NCBI GenBank assembly: GCA_964407825.1
Contig: CAYOXD010000020.1
Coordinates: 1 to 32,784 of the forward strand
Direction of reading: 5' to 3'
DNA length: 32,784 nt
From: CAYOXD01 sp964407825
GTDB taxonomy: Bacteria > Desulfobacterota > Desulfobacteria > Desulfobacterales > JAFDDL01
A model generated the notes under the pieces. It was not told where the DNA came from. It did no database searches and saw nothing but the letters and a program-made list of their open reading frames with translations. How positions within the stretch are numbered: the stretch's first letter is position 1; every line of letters starts with the position of its first letter. A program made the translations under genes and the position numbers. Of this stretch, positions 7,812 through 15,949 are shown piece by piece.

Positions 7812-9025
7812 CAATTCCCCTCCTTCTGTTCAAGGACGGCCGCCGGATGGAAAACGAGCTCCGGAAACCAGTCGATAAAGGACTTGAGGGTCAGCGCCAT
7901 AAGCCCCAAGAACCCCATGGAGATGGCCAGATCCATGCCGCCCACCGGCAGGGTTGGGTCGTTGGGGAAGAGGGCCGGGCCCACCAGGAGCAGGTGCTCC
8001 AGCCACATGCCCACCAGCACCATGAGGCACAGCAGGCTCAAGGCCACGGGCCGGGTCTTGATGGCGCTGTTGAGCAGAATCAGAAACGGTGCGATGAAGC
8101 AAACGCCGAACACGGTCCATGCCAGCGGCTCGTAAGGCATCCGCATGGTCCGCACGATGACATAGGCCGTTTCCTCCGGAATATTTCCGTACCAGATCAC
8201 CAACATCTGACAGTAGAAGAAATACGCCCACACCAGACAAAGGGCCAAAAAGAGCTTCCCCATGTCGTGGAAGTGGGCCGGCTCCAGGCCCATGAGGCGC
8301 CGGGCCTTCAGGTGCAGAATGCTGGCCAGGATGATGACCCCCCCCAGCCCCACGTAGAAGGCCTTGACGAAGGTATAGGCGCCGAACAGGGTCGAGTACC
8401 AGTGGGGATCGAGGCTCATTACCAGATCGTAGCCCAGAAGGGACAGGACCACGGTGAAGCAGAGAATGTAGAGTATGGCGAACAGGGTCTTGCGGGACGC
8501 CCGGCGTTCCGGGTCGGGGTTCCGGCGCCGCCACAGGCGGATCACCAGGCCCCTCAGGCCGTCACCGGCCGACTCCTGCCCGGTCAGCCTCTCCCCCAGG
8601 CTGTAATAGAGGTAGGCCAGGCCGAACCCGTACAGGAGGCAGAGCCCAAGACCGTCACGCCCCATGAGAAACGGCAGGTTCAGCCAGAGCGCCTTCCCCT
8701 GAAGATCCATGTGAAGCCAGGGGAGAAGATGCGCGCTGCCCAGGAAGAGCAGCAGAAAGAGTACCAGGGAGACCGGAAAAAATCCGGCGAAGGTCTCGGC
8801 CACACCGGCCATGGGGCCGCTCCAGCGGGCCCGGCATACATGCATCACCGTCGAAAAGAGGAATCCCCCCTGGGCCACGGCCGAAAAGAGCAGAAAATTG
8901 ATGAGGTAGGCCTGCCAGGCCCGGTCCGGATGCCCGTCCACTACCTCCATCAGAAAGGCGGTCAGGCCCGATAAAACGAGGACCACCGACAGGATCACCA
9001 CCGGTTTGGCACGCATGATGAGCAT
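7811..9025 (-). CDS. actF: ActF, polytopic membrane subunit of alternative complex III
   Basis: About 404 residues with roughly ten hydrophobic helices and no cofactor motif. Similarity to ActF is suggested by the overall pattern, the SLDPHWYSTLFG segment between helices, and the position in the act cluster. ATG 9025 lies five bases after the actD stop. ATG 9046 (overlapping actD) and ATG 9016 are in-frame alternatives; the longer frame to 9157 is arginine-rich, not membrane-like, and was discarded. ActF packs beside ActC in known complexes and is proposed to take part in proton movement across the membrane. Its stop overlaps the actA start. Confident on family, less so on the exact start. 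Confidence 0.87.
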   Translation of the reverse strand: MLIMRAKPVVILSVVLVLSGLTAFLMEVVDGHPDRAWQAYLINFLLFSAVAQGGFLFSTVMHVCRARWSGPMAGVAETFAGFFPVSLVLFLLLFLGSAHLLPWLHMDLQGKALWLNLPFLMGRDGLGLCLLYGFGLAYLYYSLGERLTGQESAGDGLRGLVIRLWRRRNPDPERRASRKTLFAILYILCFTVVLSLLGYDLVMSLDPHWYSTLFGAYTFVKAFYVGLGGVIILASILHLKARRLMGLEPAHFHDMGKLFLALCLVWAYFFYCQMLVIWYGNIPEETAYVIVRTMRMPYEPLAWTVFGVCFIAPFLILLNSAIKTRPVALSLLCLMVLVGMWLEHLLLVGPALFPNDPTLPVGGMDLAISMGFLGLMALTLKSFIDWFPELVFHPAAVLEQKEGN

Positions 9026-9029
9026 ATCC

Positions 9030-9545
9030 TCATTTCCCGTCGTCATAGGGCTGCGCTTCGCCGCCGCTCTCCTGAATAAAGGCCACCAGGGCCTCTGCCC
9101 CCCCCGGCTCGCAGGAGGCAAGAACCCCGTAATGGGCGCCCGAGAGGCGCTCATCATAGTACTGGTAAGCGTTCTGCGCCGGCAACCGCGCCCTGAAGAG
9201 CATGCCGATCACGTTGCCGAAGACGGCAAAGAGAATCGTGAACTCGAATCCCACAATAAAAAAAGGCACGAGGGACACCACGGGTTTCCCCCCCACGATG
9301 AGCGCCCAGCGAAGGGCCGTGAAAATGGCCAGGCCGACCCCGCTGAAAAACCCCAATATACCGCCGGCGAGGGTGAACCAACCCACGGGGCTCTTGCGGA
9401 TCTTGAGGGCCTCGGCGATTCGTTCGCTAGGGATCGGGGAGTGCACCCGGTCGATGCGCCACGGCCGGCCGGCCATGGCGGTGATGGCCCGGGCCGCCGG
9501 TCCGTCGTCCTCGAAGAGGCCCATGATATAGGTTCTTTCAGGCAC
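9030..9545 (-). CDS. actD: ActD (DUF3341), membrane subunit of alternative complex III
   Basis: About 171 residues. The start is chosen as GTG 9545 because GGAGG lies 5 nt upstream; an in-frame ATG at 9563 is the alternative. An N-terminal soluble part (YIMGLFEDDGPAARAITAMA) has a ferredoxin-like alpha/beta look. Two adjacent membrane helices (about residues 52-75 and 88-113 from the GTG) form the typical ActD hairpin, and a C-terminal soluble tail (AHYGVLASCEPGGAEALVAF) follows. It overlaps the actC stop by 8 bases and ends five bases before actF. It has no cofactor sites, as expected for a scaffold subunit. Confidence 0.88.
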   Translation of the reverse strand: MPERTYIMGLFEDDGPAARAITAMAGRPWRIDRVHSPIPSERIAEALKIRKSPVGWFTLAGGILGFFSGVGLAIFTALRWALIVGGKPVVSLVPFFIVGFEFTILFAVFGNVIGMLFRARLPAQNAYQYYDERLSGAHYGVLASCEPGGAEALVAFIQESGGEAQPYDDGK

Positions 9546-10866
9546 GGGCACCTCCGGCCCCACGGGCCGTCTCTTTCAGCCCGGTCATGGACATGGAGGG
9601 CATGTGCTTGACGAACAGGATGAAGAGCATGAAAAAGAGGCAGAAGCTGCCCACCAGGATGCCGATCTCGATGGCACTCGGCATGTAGAGCCCCCAGGCA
9701 TGGGGCATAAAATCGTGCGCCACGCTGGTGATGATGATGACAAAGCGCTCGAACCACATGCCGATATTGATGAAGATGGAGATAATGAACAGCCACGGCA
9801 GGTGCGTACGGATGGCTTTGAAGAAGAAAAGAAGGGGAATGGCGGTGCTGCAGACGATCATGATCCAGAAGGAGAGCTTATAGGGCCCCGTCGCCCGCCA
9901 GATGAAGATAGCCTTTTCAACCGGATCCTGGGAGTACCAGGCGATGAAAAATTCGGTCCCGTAGGAAAACGCCAGAATGAGACCGGTGAAGATAATGGTC
10001 TTGGCCACGTTCTCCAGAACCGCCCTGGTGATGAACCGCTCGAAATGGAAAACCTTTCGAAGGGGGATGACGAGGGTCAGCACCATGGCGAGCCCCGAGT
10101 GGATGGCGCCGGCTACGAAGTAGGGAGCGAAGAGGGTGGTGTGATAGCCCGGCACGATCCCCAGGGAAAAGTCCCAGGAGACCACCGAGTGCACCGAGAT
10201 CACCAGCGGTGTGGCCAGGGCCGCGAAGAACAGATAGGCCCTGGCATGGTGACGCCACTGCTCCTGGGTGCCGGTCCAGCCGAGGGAGAGCGCTGCGTAG
10301 ATCTTTTTGCGCGCCCCCTGCGCATGATCCCGGATGATGGCCAGATCCGGCAGCATGCCCATATACCAGAAGAGCACGCTCACGATGAGGTAGGTGCTGA
10401 TGGCCACCAGGTCGAACATGAGCGGCGACTGGAAATTGGGCCACAGGGTCCGCTGGGTGGGAAGGGGAAGCATGTAGTAGACCAACCAGGGCCGGCCCAG
10501 CTGGATCAAAGGAAAAAGCCCCGCCGTGCATACGGCGAACACCGTCATGGTCTCGGCCGCCCGGGCGATGGGATTTCGCCAACCGGCCCGGCACAGATGC
10601 AGGATGGCCGATATGAGGGTCCCCGAGTTGGCGATACCCACCCAGAACACGAAGTTGATGAGATAGGTCCCCCAGGCCACGGGGATGTTCTGTCCCCCCG
10701 CACCGATTCCCACCGCGATCTGGTAAACCCAGCAGCCGGCGCCGATCAGCACGCCGGCGGCAAGGAGCCCCACCAGGGACCAGTATTGCCAGGTGGGCGG
10801 CTGGAGGGAATCGATCACCGTCCGGTCGATCTCCTCCAGGGGGATAGGAAGGCTCAGCTCAGACAT
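9538..10866 (-). CDS. actC: ActC, NrfD-like quinol-binding membrane subunit of alternative complex III
   Basis: 442 residues, about ten membrane helices, of the NrfD/PsrC superfamily. Characteristic stretches include WGTYLINFVFWVGIANSGTLISAILHLCRAGWRNPIARAAETMT near the N-terminus, and an SVVSWDFSLGIVPGYHTTLFAPYFVAGAIHSG segment mid-protein; both follow ActC patterns. The ATG overlaps the end of actB by 8 bases (ATGTCTGA), so the two are probably translationally coupled. In this family ActC holds the menaquinol site next to the [3Fe-4S] cluster of ActB and hands electrons to it. It is intact and of usual length. Confidence 0.92.
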   Translation of the reverse strand: MSELSLPIPLEEIDRTVIDSLQPPTWQYWSLVGLLAAGVLIGAGCWVYQIAVGIGAGGQNIPVAWGTYLINFVFWVGIANSGTLISAILHLCRAGWRNPIARAAETMTVFAVCTAGLFPLIQLGRPWLVYYMLPLPTQRTLWPNFQSPLMFDLVAISTYLIVSVLFWYMGMLPDLAIIRDHAQGARKKIYAALSLGWTGTQEQWRHHARAYLFFAALATPLVISVHSVVSWDFSLGIVPGYHTTLFAPYFVAGAIHSGLAMVLTLVIPLRKVFHFERFITRAVLENVAKTIIFTGLILAFSYGTEFFIAWYSQDPVEKAIFIWRATGPYKLSFWIMIVCSTAIPLLFFFKAIRTHLPWLFIISIFINIGMWFERFVIIITSVAHDFMPHAWGLYMPSAIEIGILVGSFCLFFMLFILFVKHMPSMSMTGLKETARGAGGARA

Positions 10867-13822
10867 AGGGCATTTCCACCACCTTCTTGAGATAGATCAC
10901 CGCCGGTTTGGTGTTCAGATACCCCATTACCTGATAGGCGCGCGGGTCATCCACCAGGTGTCGCACCCGGCTGTGGGAATCCATCAGGTTGCCGAAGGCA
11001 AGGGCGCTGGTGGGGCAGGTCTGTACGCAGGCGGGCGTCACCTCCCCATCCCGGATGGGCCGGCCCGCGTTCTCGGCCAACCCGTGGGCCTGCTTGATCC
11101 GCTGCACGCAGAAGGAGCATTTTTCCATGACACCCTTGGAACGGACCGTCACTTCCGGGTTGAGTTGTTTATCAAGCGGTTTCGGCCACTTCCAGTCGAA
11201 CCAGTTAAAGCGACGCACCTTGTAGGGGCAGTTCTGGGAACAGAACCGGGCGCCGATGCAGCGGTTGTAAATCTGGTCGTTGAGGCCCTCCTTGGAGTGG
11301 TGCGACGCAAACACCGGGCATACCGGTTCGCAGGGGGCCTCGTCACACTGCTGGCACATCATGGGCAGAAAGACGATCCTTCGGGCATCTTTCATGTCAT
11401 GGTAGCGTTGCACCTGGAGCCAGGCCATCTCCCTTCCCTCCAGGACATGCTTCTCACCCACCACGGCGATGTTGTTCTCCGCGTAGCAGGCGACGGCGCA
11501 AGCCGCGCACCCGATGCACCGGTCCAGGTCCACCACCATGGCCCAGCGGTAGCCATCGTTGCCGGGGGGGGGGTAGAAATCCTGCTTCGAAGAATACCCC
11601 TCCGGCAGCGGCAGGGTGAGGGGAAACGCATTCATGCCCAGCCCACTGCTGTTTGCGCCCTCCTGGACCAGCCTGGGCAGGGGCCGGCCCTCCACGGAGA
11701 GGGCGATCTTCCGGCCGTGCTGAATCCGGCTTCCGGCGGTCTGGGCCAGGCGGGCCGAGCGGCCCGTGGCGTGCAGGCGAACGGGGCTCACCGCCGAGAG
11801 GAAAAGCGGGGGCTCCGCCGCGGGCCTGGGCGAGAGAAGCTCAACCGGGTTGAGCCCCTGGCCATCGGCGTACCGGGTGTAGTGCCGGTGCCCCTGGCCC
11901 ATGCTCATCACCACGGCGCCGGGATGGACCCCCTCGGTTTCATAGACCGTAGCGCTGATCTCCCCCCACTTTGATTTGATGCGGGCCACGGCCTCGTGGG
12001 TCAGTCCGTTTTTTGACGCCGTCTCCGGGTGCATCAGCACCGGCGTCTGCCAGGCCACCTTGGTCAGCGGGTCCGGCACCTCGCACAACCAGGGCTTGTC
12101 ACCTCCCCGGCCATCGAAAAAGCGAATGGAGGGAACCGCCAGGAACACCGGATCGGAGGCTCCCAGGGATGCCGTTGCAAGGGCCTTCACCGGGTCCAGT
12201 GCCTTGAGGATCGTTGCGGGATCCGGGGCCGGCCACTCAACCACCAGGTTGCCCTCATACCGGTTAAACACCCCGCCCCGTTGGACCGCCTCGAGCCACT
12301 GGCCCTGGCCATTAATCATCCGGGCAACGCGCAGCCGGGACTTGACGTAGGATTTGTAGGTCTTTTCCGGGTTTTTTCCCCAGCGCAGCAGCCTTAAAAA
12401 AAGGTCCCCCACACCGGGAGCCCGGGTCTCCGGGGCCATGGTGGGCTGGAGAATCCCCAGGAGGTGTTCGTGGTTGCTGTACTCATCCCATGATTCGAGG
12501 GGGTGACGAACGGGTATGACAAGATCGGCGTTGCGGGCCGTATCGTCCATCACCGGGGTAATACACACCACGAAGATGTCGCTCCGGGTCAGGGTTTCGG
12601 CCACCTTGGCGGCAGGCGGTAAGCTGTAGACGGGGTTGACCCGGTTCAGGAGCAACAGAGGCGGTGGTGTGCGGTTCAGTTCGTCAAAAAAGCCGGCAAT
12701 CTCCGAAAGCGGCGCCGCAGCGATCCTGTGGGCCCGGCTGAAATCGAAAAGCGCCAGTTTGGGGTCCAGAACCAGATTCAGGAGATTGGCGGCCAGATGG
12801 GCCGATGGCTGCGTATCGGACCAGGCGGCGGCGCCCGGGCCCAGCACCAGCGGCCTTCGCGCCTTGGACAGGGCGGCGGTCAGTTGAGCGTAAACCGCCC
12901 TGTCGATCCCGCACCGGCCGCACACCGTCTCCGCTGTAAAATCGGACACCTTCTCGAGGATCCCGGAGGCCAGCTCGCCAGCCAGGGACCCGCCTTTTCC
13001 TGCCAGCAGCATTTCCCGCAGAAGCCCCAGGGCCACCACGGCCTCGGCACCGGGCGGGCAGCACACCCACCTGTCCGCGTTCACCGCCGTGAGGGATTGA
13101 TAGGGCCCCACATGATAGAAACGGCCCCCGCTGTCGATGGCGTGCATCTGCTTGAAGCGCCTGGCATAAGCCACGGGCGAAAGCCAGGTTTCCAGGAAAT
13201 CGGCGCCGAAGGAGATCAGAAGGTCGGCCTTGCCGAGCCGGTAGGAGGCCAACTCGGACCGACCGAACACGGTCCCGTTGGCGGTTTTCAGCCCGTCATA
13301 GCTGAGGGGTTCAAAAACCAGGGGAGGGGCGCTCCGCCACCATTTCATGCTATCGGAAAAAAGGGCAAGGAGGCTCTCGCCCACCGTTTCCGTGAGCATC
13401 CGCACCCGGTTGGTGCCATGTCGCGCCAAAAGGTCCGCCTTCTGGCCCACGATGTGTTCGGCTTCGGTAAAATCGATGGGGCGCCAGGAGGCACCCTCCC
13501 GGAGAAGCGGCCGGCGCAGCCGATCCGGGTGATAGGCCGCCTGCAGGGCCGCCTGCCCCCGCATGCACAGCTTGCCCCGGTTGACGGGATGCAGGGGATT
13601 TCCCTCGATCTTGATGGCCCGGCCCTCGCGGTTTTTCACCAGGATGCCGCAACCTGCCGGGCATTCCCTGCAGACCGATGCATAATAGGCGGCCTTGCCG
13701 GTCACCAGGTCATCGGGTGCCTTCACCAGGGAATACAAGCGCTTATCGGTTTCGGAACCGCAGCCGGCGGCAAAGGCGATGGACCCCAGCCCAGCCATTT
13801 TGAGGAAGGTTCTTCTTTTCAT
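10859..13822 (-). CDS. actB: ActB, fused molybdopterin-like and iron-sulfur subunit of alternative complex III
   Basis: 987 residues from ATG 13822, chosen because it begins a twin-arginine-type signal (MKRRTFLKMAG); Cys21 in AFAAGC could be a lipid anchor. Residues ~40-700 form a molybdopterin-oxidoreductase-like domain with four N-terminal cysteines (51, 54, 58, 86). ActB1 is generally thought to lack molybdenum cofactor. From about residue 769 a ferredoxin-like domain has four cysteine groups: CIGCAACAVAC, CQQCDEAPCEPVCP, CIGARFCSQNCP and CSFC...CVQTCP (to about 936). This matches the three [4Fe-4S] plus one [3Fe-4S] arrangement of the family. It is the first gene of the cluster, about 158 nt downstream of a predicted promoter. 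The domain fusion is normal for ActB. Confidence 0.92.
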   Translation of the reverse strand: MKRRTFLKMAGLGSIAFAAGCGSETDKRLYSLVKAPDDLVTGKAAYYASVCRECPAGCGILVKNREGRAIKIEGNPLHPVNRGKLCMRGQAALQAAYHPDRLRRPLLREGASWRPIDFTEAEHIVGQKADLLARHGTNRVRMLTETVGESLLALFSDSMKWWRSAPPLVFEPLSYDGLKTANGTVFGRSELASYRLGKADLLISFGADFLETWLSPVAYARRFKQMHAIDSGGRFYHVGPYQSLTAVNADRWVCCPPGAEAVVALGLLREMLLAGKGGSLAGELASGILEKVSDFTAETVCGRCGIDRAVYAQLTAALSKARRPLVLGPGAAAWSDTQPSAHLAANLLNLVLDPKLALFDFSRAHRIAAAPLSEIAGFFDELNRTPPPLLLLNRVNPVYSLPPAAKVAETLTRSDIFVVCITPVMDDTARNADLVIPVRHPLESWDEYSNHEHLLGILQPTMAPETRAPGVGDLFLRLLRWGKNPEKTYKSYVKSRLRVARMINGQGQWLEAVQRGGVFNRYEGNLVVEWPAPDPATILKALDPVKALATASLGASDPVFLAVPSIRFFDGRGGDKPWLCEVPDPLTKVAWQTPVLMHPETASKNGLTHEAVARIKSKWGEISATVYETEGVHPGAVVMSMGQGHRHYTRYADGQGLNPVELLSPRPAAEPPLFLSAVSPVRLHATGRSARLAQTAGSRIQHGRKIALSVEGRPLPRLVQEGANSSGLGMNAFPLTLPLPEGYSSKQDFYPPPGNDGYRWAMVVDLDRCIGCAACAVACYAENNIAVVGEKHVLEGREMAWLQVQRYHDMKDARRIVFLPMMCQQCDEAPCEPVCPVFASHHSKEGLNDQIYNRCIGARFCSQNCPYKVRRFNWFDWKWPKPLDKQLNPEVTVRSKGVMEKCSFCVQRIKQAHGLAENAGRPIRDGEVTPACVQTCPTSALAFGNLMDSHSRVRHLVDDPRAYQVMGYLNTKPAVIYLKKVVEMPYV

Positions 13823-13986
13823 TGCATCCGGAACTCCCGGCAACCTACTAAAATCAAATTCAAGCTGAAACGAGGAACCAGCACCGGCGCCCTTTTCCCC
13901 CTTATGGGCGATGGGGAGGGGGGATAATGATAGGTTTCGCACCGATGAACGGGCCTGAGGACTGGATTTCAAACAGGCCCTCGGGG

Positions 13987-14016
13987 AAAATAGGAGACAT
14001 CCATCGCCTTTGTCAA
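13987..14016 (-). promoter_or_regulatory. Predicted sigma-70 promoter for the act-cco cluster
   Basis: On the minus strand TTGACA (14011-14016) is followed after 18 bp by TATTTT (13987-13992). The -35 is perfect and the -10 matches 4 of 6. It would start a transcript with a leader of roughly 155 nt before actB. No clear operator is seen in the leader. Prediction only. Confidence 0.5.
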
Positions 14017-14044
14017 GCCGCAAAGCGGAACCGATCGATCTTCC

Positions 14045-14074
14045 TTGACATCCCGTCGTGTTAGAAAATATAAT
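14045..14074 (+). promoter_or_regulatory. Near-perfect sigma-70 promoter for the CBS-domain gene
   Basis: TTGACA (14045-14050), 18-bp spacer, TATAAT (14069-14074). Both hexamers are consensus. The start site would be near 14081, about 30 nt before the ATG at 14111, with AAGGAG in the short leader. It lies back to back with the actB promoter, about 30 bp apart. Confidence 0.75.
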
Positions 14075-14110
14075 AATTCCAGAATATATCAACTACCATA
14101 AGGAGACGCC

Positions 14111-14557
14111 ATGGTAACCGCCAAGGACATCATGACAACCGACGTCATCACCCTCTCACCAGATCTTGAAATTGGTCAGGCCGCCAAATGCCTCCTTGAA
14201 AAGAGAATCAACGGCGCCCCCGTTGTGGACAATTCCGGAAATCTGGTGGGGATTCTCTGCCAGAGCGATCTCATCGCCACCCAGAAAAAACTGACCCTTC
14301 CCTCCCTCTTTACACTTCTGGACGGGTTTATCCCCCTTCAGTCCATGAAATCCATGGAGAAGGAATGGCACCGGGTGGCGGCCCTCACCGTTGCCGAGGC
14401 CATGACGGAAAAACCCAGGACCGTGTCGCTCGATACCCCGGTCGATGAAATCGCCACCCTGATGGTGGAAAAGGGATTTCACACGCTGCCGGTGATGGAC
14501 GGCCAACAGCTGATGGGCATCATCGGAAAGCAGGACGTCTTGAAAATTCTTGCCTGA
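14111..14557 (+). CDS. Two-CBS-domain protein
   Basis: 148 residues consisting almost only of a CBS pair. The first repeat runs about 1-60 (DIMTTDVITLSPDLEIGQAA, then INGAPVVDNSGNLVGILCQSDL) and the second about 92-148 (EAMTEKPRTVSLDTPVDEIA, then FHTLPVMDGQQLMGIIGKQDVL). Such stand-alone pairs usually bind adenine nucleotides and act as sensors for partner proteins. AAGGAG lies 5 nt before the ATG, and a strong promoter is just upstream. It is divergent from the act cluster and alone on its strand; no partner domain is present. Whether it senses energy state for the neighbouring respiratory genes is only a guess from position. Confidence 0.9.
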   Translation: MVTAKDIMTTDVITLSPDLEIGQAAKCLLEKRINGAPVVDNSGNLVGILCQSDLIATQKKLTLPSLFTLLDGFIPLQSMKSMEKEWHRVAALTVAEAMTEKPRTVSLDTPVDEIATLMVEKGFHTLPVMDGQQLMGIIGKQDVLKILA

Positions 14558-14636
14558 TCAACACTGGCCCGTGCGGTCCCCTTTCCACCGAGGCAGCACC
14601 CGTCCTCCTTAAAGCGGTACGGCCCCGAACCTTACC

Positions 14637-15749
14637 CTATTCGTTTCCCCCTTTTTCGCGTTCGGCCACCACACAATAGATCCCCGCGCCCTCAAAGCCG
14701 GGCTTGAAACACAGATTGTCCGATCGGCACGCCGCCCGGCGACGATCCCCTGCCGCCCAGCGATGGATTAGATCCGGCTCCCGGATCAGGGGACGACTCA
14801 TGGCGATATAATCAGCCACGCCCTCTCCCACCTGCTGCTCGGCGACCTCAAAAGAGCGGATGCCGCCCACCAGGATCAGCGGGATGGGGATCGCCTTTCT
14901 GAAGGCCCTCAACTCTTCCTTGAAATAGGCCTCTTTTTCAACGGAATGGATACCCGGCCGGCTGGGGGACATCTTGCGGCTGGTCAGAAGACCGCCGCTC
15001 AGCTCGAGGGCATCCAGGCCCGCGTCCGCCATGCGCCCTGCGGCCTGGATGGAATCTTCGAGATCCAACCCATTTTCTGCAAAATCCCGGCAGTTCATCT
15101 TGATCAAAACCGGATAATCCTCTCCCACGGCTTCCCGGATAGCGCGAATCACCTCGAGATGAATCCGGACGCGGTTGCCGATATCGCCCCCGTAGTCATC
15201 CCCTCGCCTGTTGAAGATGGGGGAGAGGAACTGGCTGAGTAGATACCCGTGGGCGGAGTGAATCTGGACCCCGTCGAAACCTGCCCGTCGGGCCCTTCCG
15301 GCGGCATCGGCAAAGGCAGCAACGATGTTCTGAATATCGCTGCTCTTGATTTCCCTTCGCGGCGATGACGCCAACCCCTCATAATTTGAGACAACCAGGG
15401 GTGGTTGCCCGATCAGCGCTTCCGCCGCAAAATGCCCCGCGTGAGCCAATTGCAGGACGATCTTGCCACCGGCCTGATGGACCGCCGTGGTCATCTCCCG
15501 AAGCCCGGAAATGAGCGTATCCTCATGGATGCCGAGCTGCCAGGGCGTTGCCTGCCCCTCGGGCCGCACGTAGGAGTGACCGCTGATGATCAATCCGACG
15601 CCGCCCCGGGCGAGACGGCGCATGGTCTCCACAAGCCTTGGGGTAACCCTCCCATCCACATCGGCCATGCCCTCCCAGGTCGCCGATCTGACAAACCGGT
15701 TCGATAAGCGCAGGGTCTTGAGAGAAGTGATTTCAAACAATTGACTCAT
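14637..15749 (-). CDS. Old Yellow Enzyme family NADH:flavin oxidoreductase
   Basis: 370 residues forming an FMN TIM barrel. Visible motifs are NRFVRSATWEGMADVDG, KIVLQLAHAGHFA, the catalytic/FMN HSAHGYLLSQFLSPIFNRRGDDYGG block, ILVGGIRSF and ADYIAMSRPLIREPDL. The C-terminus ends with CRSDNLCFKPG...GIYC, a cysteine pattern reminiscent of the iron-sulfur motif of longer dienoyl-CoA-reductase-like members but missing one cysteine, and the following FAD/NAD domains are absent. It would reduce activated C=C bonds with NAD(P)H; the substrate cannot be told. AAGGAG lies 6 nt before the ATG. A 12-codon upstream frame ends in an ATGA overlap with this start (see findings). Confidence 0.9.
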   Translation of the reverse strand: MSQLFEITSLKTLRLSNRFVRSATWEGMADVDGRVTPRLVETMRRLARGGVGLIISGHSYVRPEGQATPWQLGIHEDTLISGLREMTTAVHQAGGKIVLQLAHAGHFAAEALIGQPPLVVSNYEGLASSPRREIKSSDIQNIVAAFADAAGRARRAGFDGVQIHSAHGYLLSQFLSPIFNRRGDDYGGDIGNRVRIHLEVIRAIREAVGEDYPVLIKMNCRDFAENGLDLEDSIQAAGRMADAGLDALELSGGLLTSRKMSPSRPGIHSVEKEAYFKEELRAFRKAIPIPLILVGGIRSFEVAEQQVGEGVADYIAMSRPLIREPDLIHRWAAGDRRRAACRSDNLCFKPGFEGAGIYCVVAEREKGGNE

Positions 15750-15769
15750 CTATTTCTCCTTTCACTCTT

Positions 15770-15790
15770 TTCGGTCTTGATCATGGTTTC
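15770..15790. repeat. Copy A of a recurring intergenic motif (TGATCATGGTTTC)
   Basis: This 21-bp stretch upstream of the OYE gene is nearly identical to 23726-23747 (differing by one extra base) and shares a core with 25129-25142. On the sense strand of the downstream gene it reads GAAACCATGATCA. It starts 20 bp upstream of the start codon. Function unknown. Confidence 0.55.
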
Positions 15791-15799
15791 GGTCCCAAG

Positions 15800-15820
15800 G
15801 CACCTTTGCTGTAAAGGTGC
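15800..15820. repeat. Inverted repeat (hairpin) between the OYE and YchF-like genes
   Basis: Arms GCACCTTT (15800-15807) and AAAGGTGC (15813-15820) are perfect complements around a 5-nt loop. It is not followed by a T run on either strand, so it is not an obvious intrinsic terminator. It sits in the leader side of the minus-strand OYE gene and could be an operator or mRNA hairpin. Confidence 0.5.
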
Positions 15821-15862
15821 TATAAAGGGAATTTCCCTACCCCGGTCCGCTCTTCTTTTAGG

Positions 15863-15890
15863 TTGCCATTCTCCGCCGCTAGCGTATATA
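15863..15890 (+). promoter_or_regulatory. Possible sigma-70 promoter for the YchF-like gene
   Basis: TTGCCA (15863-15868) and TATATA (15885-15890) are separated by 16 bp, about 60 nt upstream of the ATG at 15950. The match is moderate and the spacing slightly short; the region is also locally AT-rich. Confidence 0.35.
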
Positions 15891-15949
15891 GGCTTTAAGA
15901 TAATTATAGTAAACCATTTAAAATCACTCACAGCAGGGAGAAGATCGGT

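Noticed and set aside
13823..14092. N-terminal extension of actB
   Set aside because: It would run across the predicted promoter and leader; the twin-arginine signal begins at 13822.
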